Made by a program: the position numbers and the translations under genes
The notes under the pieces: generated by a model
Told to the model about the DNA's origin: nothing
Databases searched by the model: none
The model's input: the letters and a program-made list of their open reading frames with translations, nothing else
NCBI GenBank assembly: GCA_050949905.1
Contig: JBMNGP010000005.1
Span: 440,364 to 504,363 of the forward strand
Direction of reading: 5' to 3'
Source of the DNA: DUML01 sp050949905
Lineage (GTDB): Bacteria > Bacillota > Desulfitobacteriia > Desulfitobacteriales > Syntrophobotulaceae
Length of the DNA stretch: 64,000 bases
Shown here: one piece after another, positions 53,208 through 61,530 of the stretch
Numbering within the stretch: position 1 is the first letter of the stretch
How the letters are laid out: every line of letters begins with the position of its first letter

Positions 53208-54122
53208 CTAGACCGTGAGGCCGGTTAACATTATGCTGCCTGCCTTTGCCCAGATTGACCAGAATTGACTAAGAGGCAAAGGGTTTTGACCCAGGCCGCA
53301 TTCCACAGTAAACCCTGGCCTTCGCCATTTGTAAATAAACCAATCTTTATAACCGGCATCGCTAAGAACATAACGAATTGCTCTGTAACCGCTTTTCTTC
53401 TGAAACTTCCTGACAATTATCTGTGATTCCGGCGGTTCTAAATTTTCATATCCCCAATATATTTCTTCACCCTGGGCATGAAAAGCAATAACCATTTGGA
53501 AATCATTCTCCTCAGTAAAGTCAGCCATTGCTTTAGCTTCCGGTTCGGAGAGAGGGGAGGAACCCGGGTAATTTAAAGGCGCAGGCCCTTTGGTTTCCCG
53601 CCTGTTATATTCTCTCTCCCAATTAGCCGGGAACTGATCATTTAAGTCTACCCCCCTGATGTTAGCTTTCCAATTTTTAAAATTAGTAGAGCCCTGATTG
53701 GCTTTTAGCACCAGCCGGTAATAAGGGTTATTATCTGCTAAAAAACCATTTTGCACCAAATCAACCCCGTCCGGGTTGACCATAGGGACAATCCACAGAG
53801 AAGTTTTTTTATAGATTTCCGGAACATTTACTCCGCCCAGGGATTTCCCTAAACTGTTTGCTTCTAAGTATTTCTCGATAAAAACCATTAATAATAGGCT
53901 AGTGATCCATTCATTAGCATGAAAGGAACCATTATAGTGGATTTGTTTAGATCCTGTTCCTACTTTTACAGCAGGAATGGAACGTCCCAGAACACTTTTG
54001 CCGATATTAACAATTTCCATTTCCGGGAAAACATTTTTTAATTTTCCTAGATCATCTAACATGTTGCTATGACTATAGCCGGCTTGAACCTTAACAATTT
54101 GACAGTAACCCTTTTGACTCAT
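53208..54122 (-). CDS. M14-family zinc carboxypeptidase (gamma-D-glutamyl-diamino acid endopeptidase-like)
   Basis: A 304-residue metallopeptidase. Zinc ligands are in FHANEWITS (HxxE, about residue 68) and AFHAQGEEIYWGYE (second His); the substrate-binding arginine/asparagine loop is MVNPDGVDLVQNG with RGVDLNDQFPANWE; and the general-base Glu is in FTVECGLGQNPLP. This arrangement is that of the bacterial branch which cuts muropeptides (YqgT/endopeptidase I type), implying a role in wall recycling or spore cortex work. No signal peptide is seen, so it may act in the cytoplasm or mother cell. ATG start with AAGGATAGGT upstream. Convergent with mutL. Confidence 0.9.
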   Translation of the reverse strand: MSQKGYCQIVKVQAGYSHSNMLDDLGKLKNVFPEMEIVNIGKSVLGRSIPAVKVGTGSKQIHYNGSFHANEWITSLLLMVFIEKYLEANSLGKSLGGVNVPEIYKKTSLWIVPMVNPDGVDLVQNGFLADNNPYYRLVLKANQGSTNFKNWKANIRGVDLNDQFPANWEREYNRRETKGPAPLNYPGSSPLSEPEAKAMADFTEENDFQMVIAFHAQGEEIYWGYENLEPPESQIIVRKFQKKSGYRAIRYVLSDAGYKDWFIYKWRRPGFTVECGLGQNPLPLSQFWSIWAKAGSIMLTGLTV

Positions 54123-54208
54123 ATGTACCTATCCTTCCCGCCAAAGAATAGTTTTCTCTTCGGCAATTTAGTCAATACTATTACTATCTTATTCAAAGGA
54201 TCTGAAAC

Positions 54209-55033
54209 ATGTTATTTAATCCTCACCCCTTAACAGTTGCTTATAAGTTCTCCGGACAAAAACAGCTTCATTTGCTAAAAAGATTAAGCAATACTTACGG
54301 GATAAAATTCATTCCACTGGAGTCCTGCCAGGACTCGCCTGAAGTCTACCCCTTACTAAGAATTACGAAAAATTATTTCTATCTAGAACATAATGGCCAA
54401 ACACTTTTTTTTCATCCAAGTATGGCTTTGCTGAGAATGATTAATATTAAACGAGGCCTAGGGGACAGGTTTTTAGAAGCAGCTGGTTTGGCTAAAGATG
54501 ATACTTTGCTCGATGCCACCCTAGGATTAGGTTCTGATGCTCTCATTGCCTCTTGGGCTGTCGGAGAAAAGGGGAAAATAATAGCCTTGGAATACTCGCC
54601 CCTAATCTTTCTTTTGGTGAAAGAAGGTTTAGAACGCTTAGCCGCACAGCCCCTTCCCAGAGTAAAGAATACTGAAAAGAAAGAAGCCTGGTTAGAATTA
54701 GCCAAAGCTTCCTCTCGGATTAAAGTGCTGTGCGCTGACCATAAAAGCTATCTGCAAACTTTTCCTGATTCCTCAGTAGATGTTATTTATTTTGACCCTA
54801 TGTTCCGAGTTACCGTCAAAAGTTCCTCGGCCATTAAACCTTTAAAAGCCTGGTCCTGCCCTGACCCTTTAACTCCTGAAACAATTAAGGAAGCCTGTCG
54901 CGTTGCCAGGAAAAGAATTGTCCTTAAAGAACGCAGACATGGCAGCGAATTTAGGAGATTAGGGTTCAAACTGCTCGAAGGAAGCCCCTACAGTTCCATA
55001 GGCTTTGGAATCATCAATCTCACTACATCATAA
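54209..55033 (+). CDS. Class I SAM-dependent methyltransferase (RsmJ-like)
   Basis: A 274-residue methyltransferase. The SAM-binding motif is LLDATLGLGSDALIAS (about residue 95), the acidic residue after strand 2 is in IIALEYSPLI, and the motif IV-like DVIYFDPMFR (about residue 190) resembles the DPMFP of RsmJ-type 16S rRNA guanine methyltransferases. A role in rRNA modification is a fair guess. ATG start with AAAGGA upstream. It precedes miaA by 15 bp, so it shares a transcript with a tRNA-modification gene. Confidence 0.82.
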   Translation: MLFNPHPLTVAYKFSGQKQLHLLKRLSNTYGIKFIPLESCQDSPEVYPLLRITKNYFYLEHNGQTLFFHPSMALLRMINIKRGLGDRFLEAAGLAKDDTLLDATLGLGSDALIASWAVGEKGKIIALEYSPLIFLLVKEGLERLAAQPLPRVKNTEKKEAWLELAKASSRIKVLCADHKSYLQTFPDSSVDVIYFDPMFRVTVKSSSAIKPLKAWSCPDPLTPETIKEACRVARKRIVLKERRHGSEFRRLGFKLLEGSPYSSIGFGIINLTTS

Positions 55034-55047
55034 AAGGGGGAAAAACC

Positions 55048-56010
55048 TTGCAAAAGCCCCTAATCATTATTGTAGGTCCAACCGCCATAGGGAAAAGCGC
55101 TCTTGGAGTGGAATTAGCCCTCATCCTTAATGGTGAAATAATTTCCGGTGACTCGGTGCAAGTTTATAAAAAGTTAGATATTGGTTCAGCCAAACCGACT
55201 CCAGAAGAACAAAAGGGAATCCCGCACCATCTTATTGATTTGCTCGATCCCCAGGAACCATTTACTGCCGCCAGTTTTCAAGTTAGGACTAAAGAACTGA
55301 TCCAGTCTCTCCAAGCTCAAGGAAAAGTTCCCATAATTGTCGGTGGAACCGGTTTGTATATTCGTTCTATTTTAGATGACTTTGCTTTTCCCCAGGAGGG
55401 TTCAGATTTAATTAAGAAAAAGTGGCTGGAATATGCCAAGGTAAATGGTAATAAAGCCCTGCACGGTAGATTGGAGGAAGTTGATCCTGTCTCTGCTTTA
55501 AAGCTTCATCCCAATGATACAGCCAGGATTGTTCGAGCGTTGGAGGTTTTAGAATTAACAGGCAAGCCTTTGTCAGAACAGCGGGCTTATAAGGAAAGGG
55601 AGTACCGGGATTTAGGTAACTCCGTAATCTATGTGGGGCTAGAGGCTCCTAGAGAAATTATTTACGACAGGATAAATAAAAGATGCGAGCAAATGGTAAA
55701 TTGTGGTCTTATCGAGGAAGTTCAAGCCTTGTTGCGCGATGGTTATTCCCCAAAATTAAAAGCGCTGCAAAGTATTGGTTATCGCCATACATTATATTAC
55801 TTAAGGGGCTTGGTAAGCTTAGCTGAAATGCTCCGCATCTTCAAAAGAGATACCAGAAGATTTGCTAAAAGGCAATTAACTTGGTTTAGAAGGGATCCAA
55901 GAATAAGGTGGTATGATATAACCGCGCTTAGCTTAGAGGACATTGTAATTGATATTGTCTCTACTTGCACTGTTTTTCAAAGTCGTGTACAATTAAAAAA
56001 GAAAATATAA
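55048..56010 (+). CDS. miaA: tRNA dimethylallyltransferase
   Basis: A 320-residue enzyme that transfers a dimethylallyl group to A37 of tRNAs, the substrate later used by MiaB. Key segments: IIVGPTAIGKSALGVELAL (P loop), SGDSVQVYKKLDIGSAKPT, PHHLIDLLDP, VGGTGLYIRSI and ALQSIGYRH. TTG start (CCTTGCAAAAG) with AAAAGGGGG upstream. The C terminus after about residue 290 is a bit longer than in Bacillus. hfq follows within 24 bp, as in many bacteria. Confidence 0.96.
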   Translation: MQKPLIIIVGPTAIGKSALGVELALILNGEIISGDSVQVYKKLDIGSAKPTPEEQKGIPHHLIDLLDPQEPFTAASFQVRTKELIQSLQAQGKVPIIVGGTGLYIRSILDDFAFPQEGSDLIKKKWLEYAKVNGNKALHGRLEEVDPVSALKLHPNDTARIVRALEVLELTGKPLSEQRAYKEREYRDLGNSVIYVGLEAPREIIYDRINKRCEQMVNCGLIEEVQALLRDGYSPKLKALQSIGYRHTLYYLRGLVSLAEMLRIFKRDTRRFAKRQLTWFRRDPRIRWYDITALSLEDIVIDIVSTCTVFQSRVQLKKKI

Positions 56011-56033
56011 ATAATGGTGATGGAGGTAAATAA

Positions 56034-56282
56034 ATGAACAAATCACCTATAAACTTGCAAGATCTCTTTTTAAACCAAATCCGCAAGGAAAACATACCGG
56101 TTACAATTTATTTAGTAAACGGTTTTCAACTTAAAGGTATCGTTAAAGGTTTTGATAACTTTACAGTTATCTTAGAATTCGAAGGCAAGCAGCAAATGGT
56201 TTATAAGCATGCTATTTCCACGGTAATGCCTTTACGCCAAGTTAACTTAAATACGGCAGGGGCTCAGGATGCTCTGGAGTGA
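56034..56282 (+). CDS. hfq: RNA chaperone Hfq
   Basis: An 82-residue Sm-like protein that forms a hexameric ring and binds small RNAs and mRNAs. Sm1 motif: PVTIYLVNGFQLKGIVKGFDNF; Sm2 end: MVYKHAISTVMPLR. Length fits Gram-positive Hfq, with no long C-terminal tail. GGAGG precedes the ATG. It is in the usual miaA-hfq order. Confidence 0.97.
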   Translation: MNKSPINLQDLFLNQIRKENIPVTIYLVNGFQLKGIVKGFDNFTVILEFEGKQQMVYKHAISTVMPLRQVNLNTAGAQDALE

Positions 56283-56313
56283 ACCGGGAGTGACTCTTAT
56301 CCTGTTTTTTAAC

Positions 56314-56356
56314 AACTGGTCATGGTTACATGAGTTTAACCAAGGCCAGTTTTTTA
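56314..56356 (+). terminator. Terminator of the miaA-hfq unit
   Basis: AACTGG (56314-56319) / CCAGTT (56346-56351) with an inner GGTTA / TAACC pair, followed by TTTTTA. Confidence 0.8.
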
Positions 56357-56394
56357 CGTTTAACCACATTAAACCATAAACGGAGGACTAAATT

Positions 56395-57654
56395 TTGCCA
56401 TATTCCAATCTGTCTCAGAAGATTGCTGAAGCTTTAGCTTCAGCTGAAGTTATTCTCAAGCGGCAAAAACCGCTTATCGATCAAATTGCCGCAATTAACC
56501 ACCGTAAGGTATTAAAAGCCTTCCAAGATGCCAGGGTCTCAACCTATCACTTAACCGGCACCACAGGCTATGGTTTGGGAGATTCGGGTAGGGAGGCTTT
56601 GGATAAAGTTCTGGCTGCCATTATGGGCACTGAAAAAGCTCTGGTCAGACATCAATTTGTTTCCGGAACCCACGCCATTGCTTCGGCATTAATGGGAGTA
56701 CTAAAACCAGGGGATCATTTTATATCGGTTACAGGACTGCCCTATGACACTTTACAGCAAGTAATTGGCATAAAGAAAATACTCCCTGGGAGTTTAACGG
56801 ATTTGGGCATCACTTATGATATTTTGCCGCTCAGTAAGGAGAATACCATTCAGTATGAGGCCCTGGACAGACTGGTTACTCCCAAAACAAAATTATTTAT
56901 CCTGCAGCGCTCCAAAGGATACGAGTGGAGGGATTCTTTTAGCATCTCGCAGCTGGAGGAATTTGTTAATTATGCTAAAAAGAAATATCCGGAGATTAAC
57001 ATTTTCGTTGATAACTGCTATGGCGAACTCGTTGAAGACAGAGAACCGGGGGAGGTTGGGGTTGATTTATTGGCCGGCTCTCTAATTAAAAACCCCGGTG
57101 GGACATTGGCTCCAACCGGAGGTTACATTGCCGGTAGGGCTGATCTGGTGCAGCAAGCCGCCAACCGTTTTACCGCCCCGGGAATTAGTACCGATATCGG
57201 GGCTACTTTAGATAATCTTCGACTGTTATTTCAAGGGTTATTTTTCTCTCCTTTAACTGTAAGCGAAGCTCTCAAAGGGGCAGTTTTTTCAGCAGCCTTT
57301 TGGCAGGAGCTTGGCTTTGAGGTTCACCCTAAACCGGAAGCAAAAAGAACTGATATTATTCAAGCGGTTAAACTTAGGTCTCAAGAAAAAATGATAGCCT
57401 TTTGTGAAGGTTTACAAAGCGGATCACCTATTGATTCCCATGTTTTACCACTGCCCGCGGAAATGCCGGGCTACACTGATGAAGTAATCATGGCAGGCGG
57501 GACATTCGTTCAAGGGGCAACTAGTGAGTTCTCAGCTGATGGCCCGTTACGCGAACCTTATGCCATTTATATGCAAGGAGCAATATCTCATTTGTATGTC
57601 AAAGAGGCTAATATCCTGGCAGCTCTTAAACTTCAAGAAAAGAATTTACTTTAA
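56395..57654 (+). CDS. ynbB: Methionine gamma-lyase family PLP protein (YnbB, 'aluminium resistance')
   Basis: A 419-residue PLP-dependent protein of the Cys/Met-metabolism fold. Family features: YHLTGTTGYGLGDSGREALDKV at the start, VRHQFVSGTHAIASALMGVL (cofactor phosphate loop), FVDNCYGELVE (aspartate that contacts PLP), and GSLIKNPGGTLAPTGGYIAG with the PLP lysine at about residue 228. The true reaction is unknown; the family is annotated both as aluminium resistance and as a lyase. TTG start with GGAGGA upstream. It follows hfq, the order common in Firmicutes. Confidence 0.9.
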   Translation: MPYSNLSQKIAEALASAEVILKRQKPLIDQIAAINHRKVLKAFQDARVSTYHLTGTTGYGLGDSGREALDKVLAAIMGTEKALVRHQFVSGTHAIASALMGVLKPGDHFISVTGLPYDTLQQVIGIKKILPGSLTDLGITYDILPLSKENTIQYEALDRLVTPKTKLFILQRSKGYEWRDSFSISQLEEFVNYAKKKYPEINIFVDNCYGELVEDREPGEVGVDLLAGSLIKNPGGTLAPTGGYIAGRADLVQQAANRFTAPGISTDIGATLDNLRLLFQGLFFSPLTVSEALKGAVFSAAFWQELGFEVHPKPEAKRTDIIQAVKLRSQEKMIAFCEGLQSGSPIDSHVLPLPAEMPGYTDEVIMAGGTFVQGATSEFSADGPLREPYAIYMQGAISHLYVKEANILAALKLQEKNLL

Positions 57655-57682
57655 GTCAAAGGCAAAGATAGGTGTTTAAACA

Positions 57683-58198
57683 TTGATTAAAAAAAACTTG
57701 AAAGTTCTAGGAGAGATATTAGAAGTTGGGCTAATTATTTTTGCCCTGTCTTGGTTTGGTCAAGTCTATATGCTGGAATTTGCCAAGGTTCAGGATAATA
57801 ACATGCTTCCAACATTAGGACTCAATAATCAAGTTTTTGTCAATAAATCTTTTTACCATAGAAGCAAAGCTTTTGCCAGAGGGGATATTGTCTTATTCTT
57901 CACAGCCAATGAACAGGAGAAAAGCCTGAAAAGAATAGTTGGCTTGGAAGGCGAAACAATTGAGATTAGAAACGGTTTTACCTATGTGAATGGGGAACCT
58001 CTTTATGAACCCTATGCTCATACCCCGGTTACATTAGAATTTTTGCCGGTTAAGATTCCGCAGGGACACGTTTTTCTACTCAATGATGATCGTACTAATA
58101 AGAATGATTCCAGGCTGATGGGAAGTATACCGGTAACACACCTTGTAGGTAAAGCTGTTCTTACCTATTGGCCCTGGTCCAGCATACGGCTGTTGTAA
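57683..58198 (+). CDS. Signal peptidase I homologue with Asn in place of the catalytic serine
   Basis: A 171-residue S26-family protein with an N-terminal membrane helix (GLIIFALSWFGQVYML). The fold is clear: FAKVQDNNMLPTLGLNNQVFVNK, the RGDIVLFF strand, KRIVGLEGE with the catalytic lysine (Lys83), and LNDDRTNKNDSRLMGSIP. However, the motif usually read as G-x-S-M-x-P-T-L has Asn (residue 40) at the serine position; codons at 57800-57802 read AAC. The lysine remains. Such proteins are inactive as signal peptidases, as in streptococcal SipA, which acts in pilus assembly, unless the serine moved. TTG start with AGGTG upstream. It follows ynbB by 28 bp. Confidence 0.8.
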   Translation: MIKKNLKVLGEILEVGLIIFALSWFGQVYMLEFAKVQDNNMLPTLGLNNQVFVNKSFYHRSKAFARGDIVLFFTANEQEKSLKRIVGLEGETIEIRNGFTYVNGEPLYEPYAHTPVTLEFLPVKIPQGHVFLLNDDRTNKNDSRLMGSIPVTHLVGKAVLTYWPWSSIRLL

Positions 58199-58332
58199 TA
58201 TCCCAATTCCAGCCGGGGAGTTTTAGTTATGTCAGATTATACCAGCCCTAAACTCGAGGTGAATATCAGACAGGGTATTTTAATAAGCAGTTAACAGGAA
58301 TATAATTTAAACATAGAAGGGGGAGACTGAAA

Positions 58333-59421
58333 ATGACTAAAATAAAAGTACTTGTGATCTTCGGAGGGCAGTCAGGCGAACATGAAGTATCCTTAGCCTC
58401 GGCAAATTCGGTGTTAAATGCCCTTGACCAAATTAAATATGACATTCAGACCATAGGGATAAGTAGAGAGGGAAAATGGTACTGGGGAGTGGAACCCGGG
58501 CATTGGCAAAAACAAAGAGGAGAAATCTTACCGCACTATAAACAAGTAACTCTTGTCCTTAACCCAGAAGACCCTCAATTTATTGCTATAGACGGCAGCA
58601 CCCTTCCTCATGCAGGCAAATACGATATTATTCTACCGGTACTGCATGGACCCAAAGGTGAAGACGGCACAATTCAAGGACTCTTCGAAATGGCCGGCTT
58701 GCCTTATGTTGGCTCCGGTGTCCTAGGCTCAGCTTTGGGAATGGATAAAGATAGGATGAAAGCCGTTTTCCGTGAAGCAGGCCTGCCTATTGTACCTCAT
58801 CTCACAATATATCGCAGCGAGTTAGCTACTAATCTAAAAGAGGTAATACTGACTATTTCTGAACAACTAGGCTATCCCTGTTTTGTAAAACCGGCAAACC
58901 TAGGATCAAGTGTGGGCATTTCCAAAGCAACCAATGACGATGAGTTAGCGGAAGCCCTCCACTATGCCGCCGAATATGACCGCAAACTTGTCGTGGAAAA
59001 AGGAGTAGTGGCAAGGGAAATAGAAGTAAGTGTTTTAGGTAATGAAAAAGCTGAAGCCTCAGTTCCCGGAGAAATAATCCCGAGTAAGGATTTTTATGAT
59101 TATGATGCCAAATATATTGACACGGGTTCGAAACTAATTATACCGGCAGAATTAAACCCTGAAGTTATAAAACGGCTGCAAGAATATGCAGTCCAAGCTT
59201 TTCATGCTGTCGCTGCTTTGGGACTGGGAAGGGTAGACTTTTTTGTAACTGATACTAATGAGATCTTTGTCAATGAAATAAATACCATGCCGGGGTTTAC
59301 CTCAATATCTATGTATCCTAAGCTCTGGGCAGCAAGCGGTTTAGCTTATTCAGATTTAATAGATAAATTAATCGAATTAGGTATGGAAATATTTAAAGAT
59401 AAAAATCGTTCCAGGGTTTAA
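58333..59421 (+). CDS. ddl: D-alanine-D-alanine ligase
   Basis: A 362-residue ATP-grasp enzyme that makes the D-Ala-D-Ala dipeptide of peptidoglycan. Motifs: FGGQSGEHEVSLASANSV at the N terminus, KPANLGSSVGISKA, EVSVLGNEKAEASVPGEI, and the metal/nucleotide segment VNEINTMPGFTSISMYPKL. ATG start with AAGGGGG upstream. It is encoded 135 bp after the signal-peptidase homologue, separated by a short AT-rich stretch with no clear terminator. It runs towards lexA. Confidence 0.95.
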   Translation: MTKIKVLVIFGGQSGEHEVSLASANSVLNALDQIKYDIQTIGISREGKWYWGVEPGHWQKQRGEILPHYKQVTLVLNPEDPQFIAIDGSTLPHAGKYDIILPVLHGPKGEDGTIQGLFEMAGLPYVGSGVLGSALGMDKDRMKAVFREAGLPIVPHLTIYRSELATNLKEVILTISEQLGYPCFVKPANLGSSVGISKATNDDELAEALHYAAEYDRKLVVEKGVVAREIEVSVLGNEKAEASVPGEIIPSKDFYDYDAKYIDTGSKLIIPAELNPEVIKRLQEYAVQAFHAVAALGLGRVDFFVTDTNEIFVNEINTMPGFTSISMYPKLWAASGLAYSDLIDKLIELGMEIFKDKNRSRV

Positions 59422-59439
59422 TTTACAACCAATTTAGAC

Positions 59440-59486
59440 ATAAGAAATAAGAAAAATGTTCCGTAACTAGTTAATAGTACGGAACA
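59440..59486 (-). terminator. Terminator of lexA overlapping its last codons
   Basis: Perfect 9-bp stem TGTTCCGTA (59457-59465) / TACGGAACA (59478-59486) with a 12-nt loop that contains the lexA stop codon. On the minus strand TTTTTCTTATTT follows. The arms lie partly inside the coding sequence. Confidence 0.85.
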
Positions 59487-60081
59487 CACCGATTACTTTA
59501 CCCAAGACGGTAACATTCTTGGCATAAATAGGTTCCATATACTGATTTTCTGGTTGCAGTCTAATAAGATCCTTCTCTTTATAAAATCGTTTGACAGTTG
59601 CTTCGTCTTCCAGCAGGGCTACGACGATATCCCCATTATGTGCCGTATGCTGCTGTCTGACTAAGATTAAATCATTATCTAAAATACCTGCTTCAATCAT
59701 ACTTTCACCCTGAACTCTTAACATGAAAACAGTATCGGATTTGACCAGATCATATGGAACCGGAAATGAGTCTTCAATATTTTCGACAGCTAAGATTGGC
59801 TCACCGGCGGTAACTCGGCCGACAACGGGTACATGAGCAATCTTTCTCGAGCCAAACTCGTTCGACGAATCCAAGACCTCAATAGCTCTTGGTTTGGTAG
59901 GGTCACGCCGGATATAACCTTTTTGTTCCAGGATATTTAAATGATTATGCACAGTGGAACTGGAGTTAAGGCCAACAGCTTCGCCAATTTCCCGAACCGA
60001 TGGGGGATAGCCCTTTAATGCTATCTCCTTTTTTATTATTTCCAGTATTGCTAATTGACGGGATGAAAGATCAGAAGACAT
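59467..60081 (-). CDS. lexA: LexA repressor (SOS response)
   Basis: A 204-residue repressor. The DNA-binding winged helix (1-65) has SVREIGEAVGLNSSSTVHNHL; the cleavage site Ala-Gly is in RVTAGEP; the serine is in QGESMIEAGI and the lysine in EATVKRFYKE, so the RecA-stimulated self-cleavage is intact. It represses SOS genes including its own and yneA. AGGAGG precedes the ATG. Three LexA-like boxes lie in the 150-bp divergent region. Confidence 0.97.
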   Translation of the reverse strand: MSSDLSSRQLAILEIIKKEIALKGYPPSVREIGEAVGLNSSSTVHNHLNILEQKGYIRRDPTKPRAIEVLDSSNEFGSRKIAHVPVVGRVTAGEPILAVENIEDSFPVPYDLVKSDTVFMLRVQGESMIEAGILDNDLILVRQQHTAHNGDIVVALLEDEATVKRFYKEKDLIRLQPENQYMEPIYAKNVTVLGKVIGVFRTIN

Positions 60082-60139
60082 AATACCCCTCCTGAAGTCA
60101 AATATCTAATTAAAATTGTAACATAAAATTGGAAAAAAG

Positions 60140-60215
60140 CAAACTTATGTTCGATTTTTTTATTGACACGAACACCTGTTCCGTATATAATACAAGCAAA
60201 TAGAACATATGTTTG
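60140..60215. promoter_or_regulatory. Divergent lexA/yneA control region with three LexA boxes and a consensus promoter
   Basis: Box A CAAACTTATGTTCG (60140-60153), box B CGAACACCTGTTCC (60169-60182) and box C AGAACATATGTTTG (60202-60215) all match the Gram-positive LexA consensus CGAACN4GTTCG with one or two changes. The yneA promoter is exact consensus, TTGACA (60163-60168)-17-TATAAT (60186-60191), with box B filling its spacer and box C just after the start site. For lexA on the minus strand, TTGCTT-16-TACAAT has its -35 overlapping box A. Confidence 0.92.
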
Positions 60216-60230
60216 CCGGAGGGATAGTAT

Positions 60231-60569
60231 ATGACTACAACTACGGTTCGCGTGGGTATGCACAAAATCAATAGAAAACCTCAATGCCCTGAATCAATCA
60301 AAGCAAGATTAATCCTAGCACTCGCCCTAATGCCTTTAATCCTGATCTTAACCTGTCTTATTTCTTTCGTTCCTTCTAATTCTCCTGAATTTACATATCA
60401 AGAAGTCATTGTTCAACCAGGGGATACCTTGTGGGAATTAACAGTTAAGAGCAATCAAAACGCTGATATTCAAGTTCAAATTTTGGTGAGTGAGGCCATA
60501 AAATATAACAACCTGCCCAATACTTATATTCAGCCTGGGCAAATTCTTTACATACCGGTAAGATTATAA
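60231..60569 (+). CDS. yneA: YneA-like SOS cell-division inhibitor with LysM domain
   Basis: A 112-residue protein with an N-terminal basic segment, one membrane helix (LILALALMPLILILTCLISF, about residues 27-46) and a C-terminal LysM domain (about 60-112, VIVQPGDTLWELTVKSNQNA). Size, layout and divergent position from lexA match YneA, which halts cell division during DNA damage in Bacillus. The strong promoter with two LexA boxes fits this. AGGAGGG precedes the ATG. Confidence 0.88.
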   Translation: MTTTTVRVGMHKINRKPQCPESIKARLILALALMPLILILTCLISFVPSNSPEFTYQEVIVQPGDTLWELTVKSNQNADIQVQILVSEAIKYNNLPNTYIQPGQILYIPVRL

Positions 60570-60627
60570 ACTTAAAGTACTTATCCGCAATTAATCTCCA
60601 TATATACAAAGTATGGAGGTATTGTTT

Positions 60628-61530
60628 ATGAAAATTATTAACTATAGATTAATAAGACTTCTGCAATTATTTATTGTTGTAATACTTACAATTCTAATAT
60701 TTAAACTTATTTGGCAAGCATTTATCATTCGAGCTGATATTCAGGCGAAAGAATATAAAAGCCTGGCCGCCATACCACCGGAGCTTATTATAAATCTGCA
60801 AAAGGTAAATCCAAATAATTGGCAAGATTATGCTGCGCTTTTAATAGCCAGTGAGGTCTTTAGTTCAGACTTGTCTGCCGACAGATCTGATTCTATTCTC
60901 AATAAAGATGTTTTTAAAAGAAACTATGAAGATTATAATACCTTAATACTCTCATCCAATCATAATATTCAATTATTCCTTTCCCAATTAAGAAATAATA
61001 TTAAGCTTAAAGATCTTGATTGGAAAAATGTTAATCCCGAGCTAAGAAAGACGGCTAATTATTACCGGCAATTATTCGAAAAATACCCAATCTTTGAACC
61101 AGGTAAATACTTCTTTCCTTTAGCACAGCCATGCTATTATATTGATACTTTTGGAGCAGCGCGAGAGGGTGGAGCAAGAAAACACGAAGGTACAGACCTC
61201 TTCGCTGACAAGGGAACACCTGTTTTTAGCGTTTGTAGCGGTAAGGTAGAAAGATTAGGCTGGAACAGGCTTGGCGGGGAAAGAGTAGGGGTAAGAGGTG
61301 AAGATGGTAATTATTATTATTATGCCCACTTGGAAACTATTAATAAAGACTTATCCCTAGGAGCAGTAATCAAACCTGGCGATTTGCTCGGCACAATGGG
61401 CAATACTGGAGATGCTCTAACAACACCCGATCATCTTCATTTTGGTATAGAATTACCTAATGGCGAATGGCTTAACCCATATTCTTTTCTAAAAGTTTGG
61501 GATTACCATAAGTTCAAACAGGAAAGATAG
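60628..61530 (+). CDS. Membrane-anchored M23-family peptidase
   Basis: A 300-residue protein with an N-terminal membrane helix (LLQLFIVVILTILIFKLIW, about residues 9-27), a helical middle region and a C-terminal M23 domain (about 190-290). Zinc motifs are HEGTDLFADKG (first His and Asp) and DHLHFGIEL; the catalytic His is in YYYYAHLETI. The gene starts at the ATG at 60628 with GGAGG ten bases before; the ATG at 60613 overlaps the site. It lies 58 bp downstream of yneA on the same strand, so it may be read through from the SOS promoter. The middle region has no family match that I recognise. Confidence 0.9.
   Translation: MKIINYRLIRLLQLFIVVILTILIFKLIWQAFIIRADIQAKEYKSLAAIPPELIINLQKVNPNNWQDYAALLIASEVFSSDLSADRSDSILNKDVFKRNYEDYNTLILSSNHNIQLFLSQLRNNIKLKDLDWKNVNPELRKTANYYRQLFEKYPIFEPGKYFFPLAQPCYYIDTFGAAREGGARKHEGTDLFADKGTPVFSVCSGKVERLGWNRLGGERVGVRGEDGNYYYYAHLETINKDLSLGAVIKPGDLLGTMGNTGDALTTPDHLHFGIELPNGEWLNPYSFLKVWDYHKFKQER

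Noticed and set aside
60051..60284. 77-codon minus-strand frame across the lexA/yneA gap
   Set aside because: It covers the LexA boxes and promoter and has no start signal.
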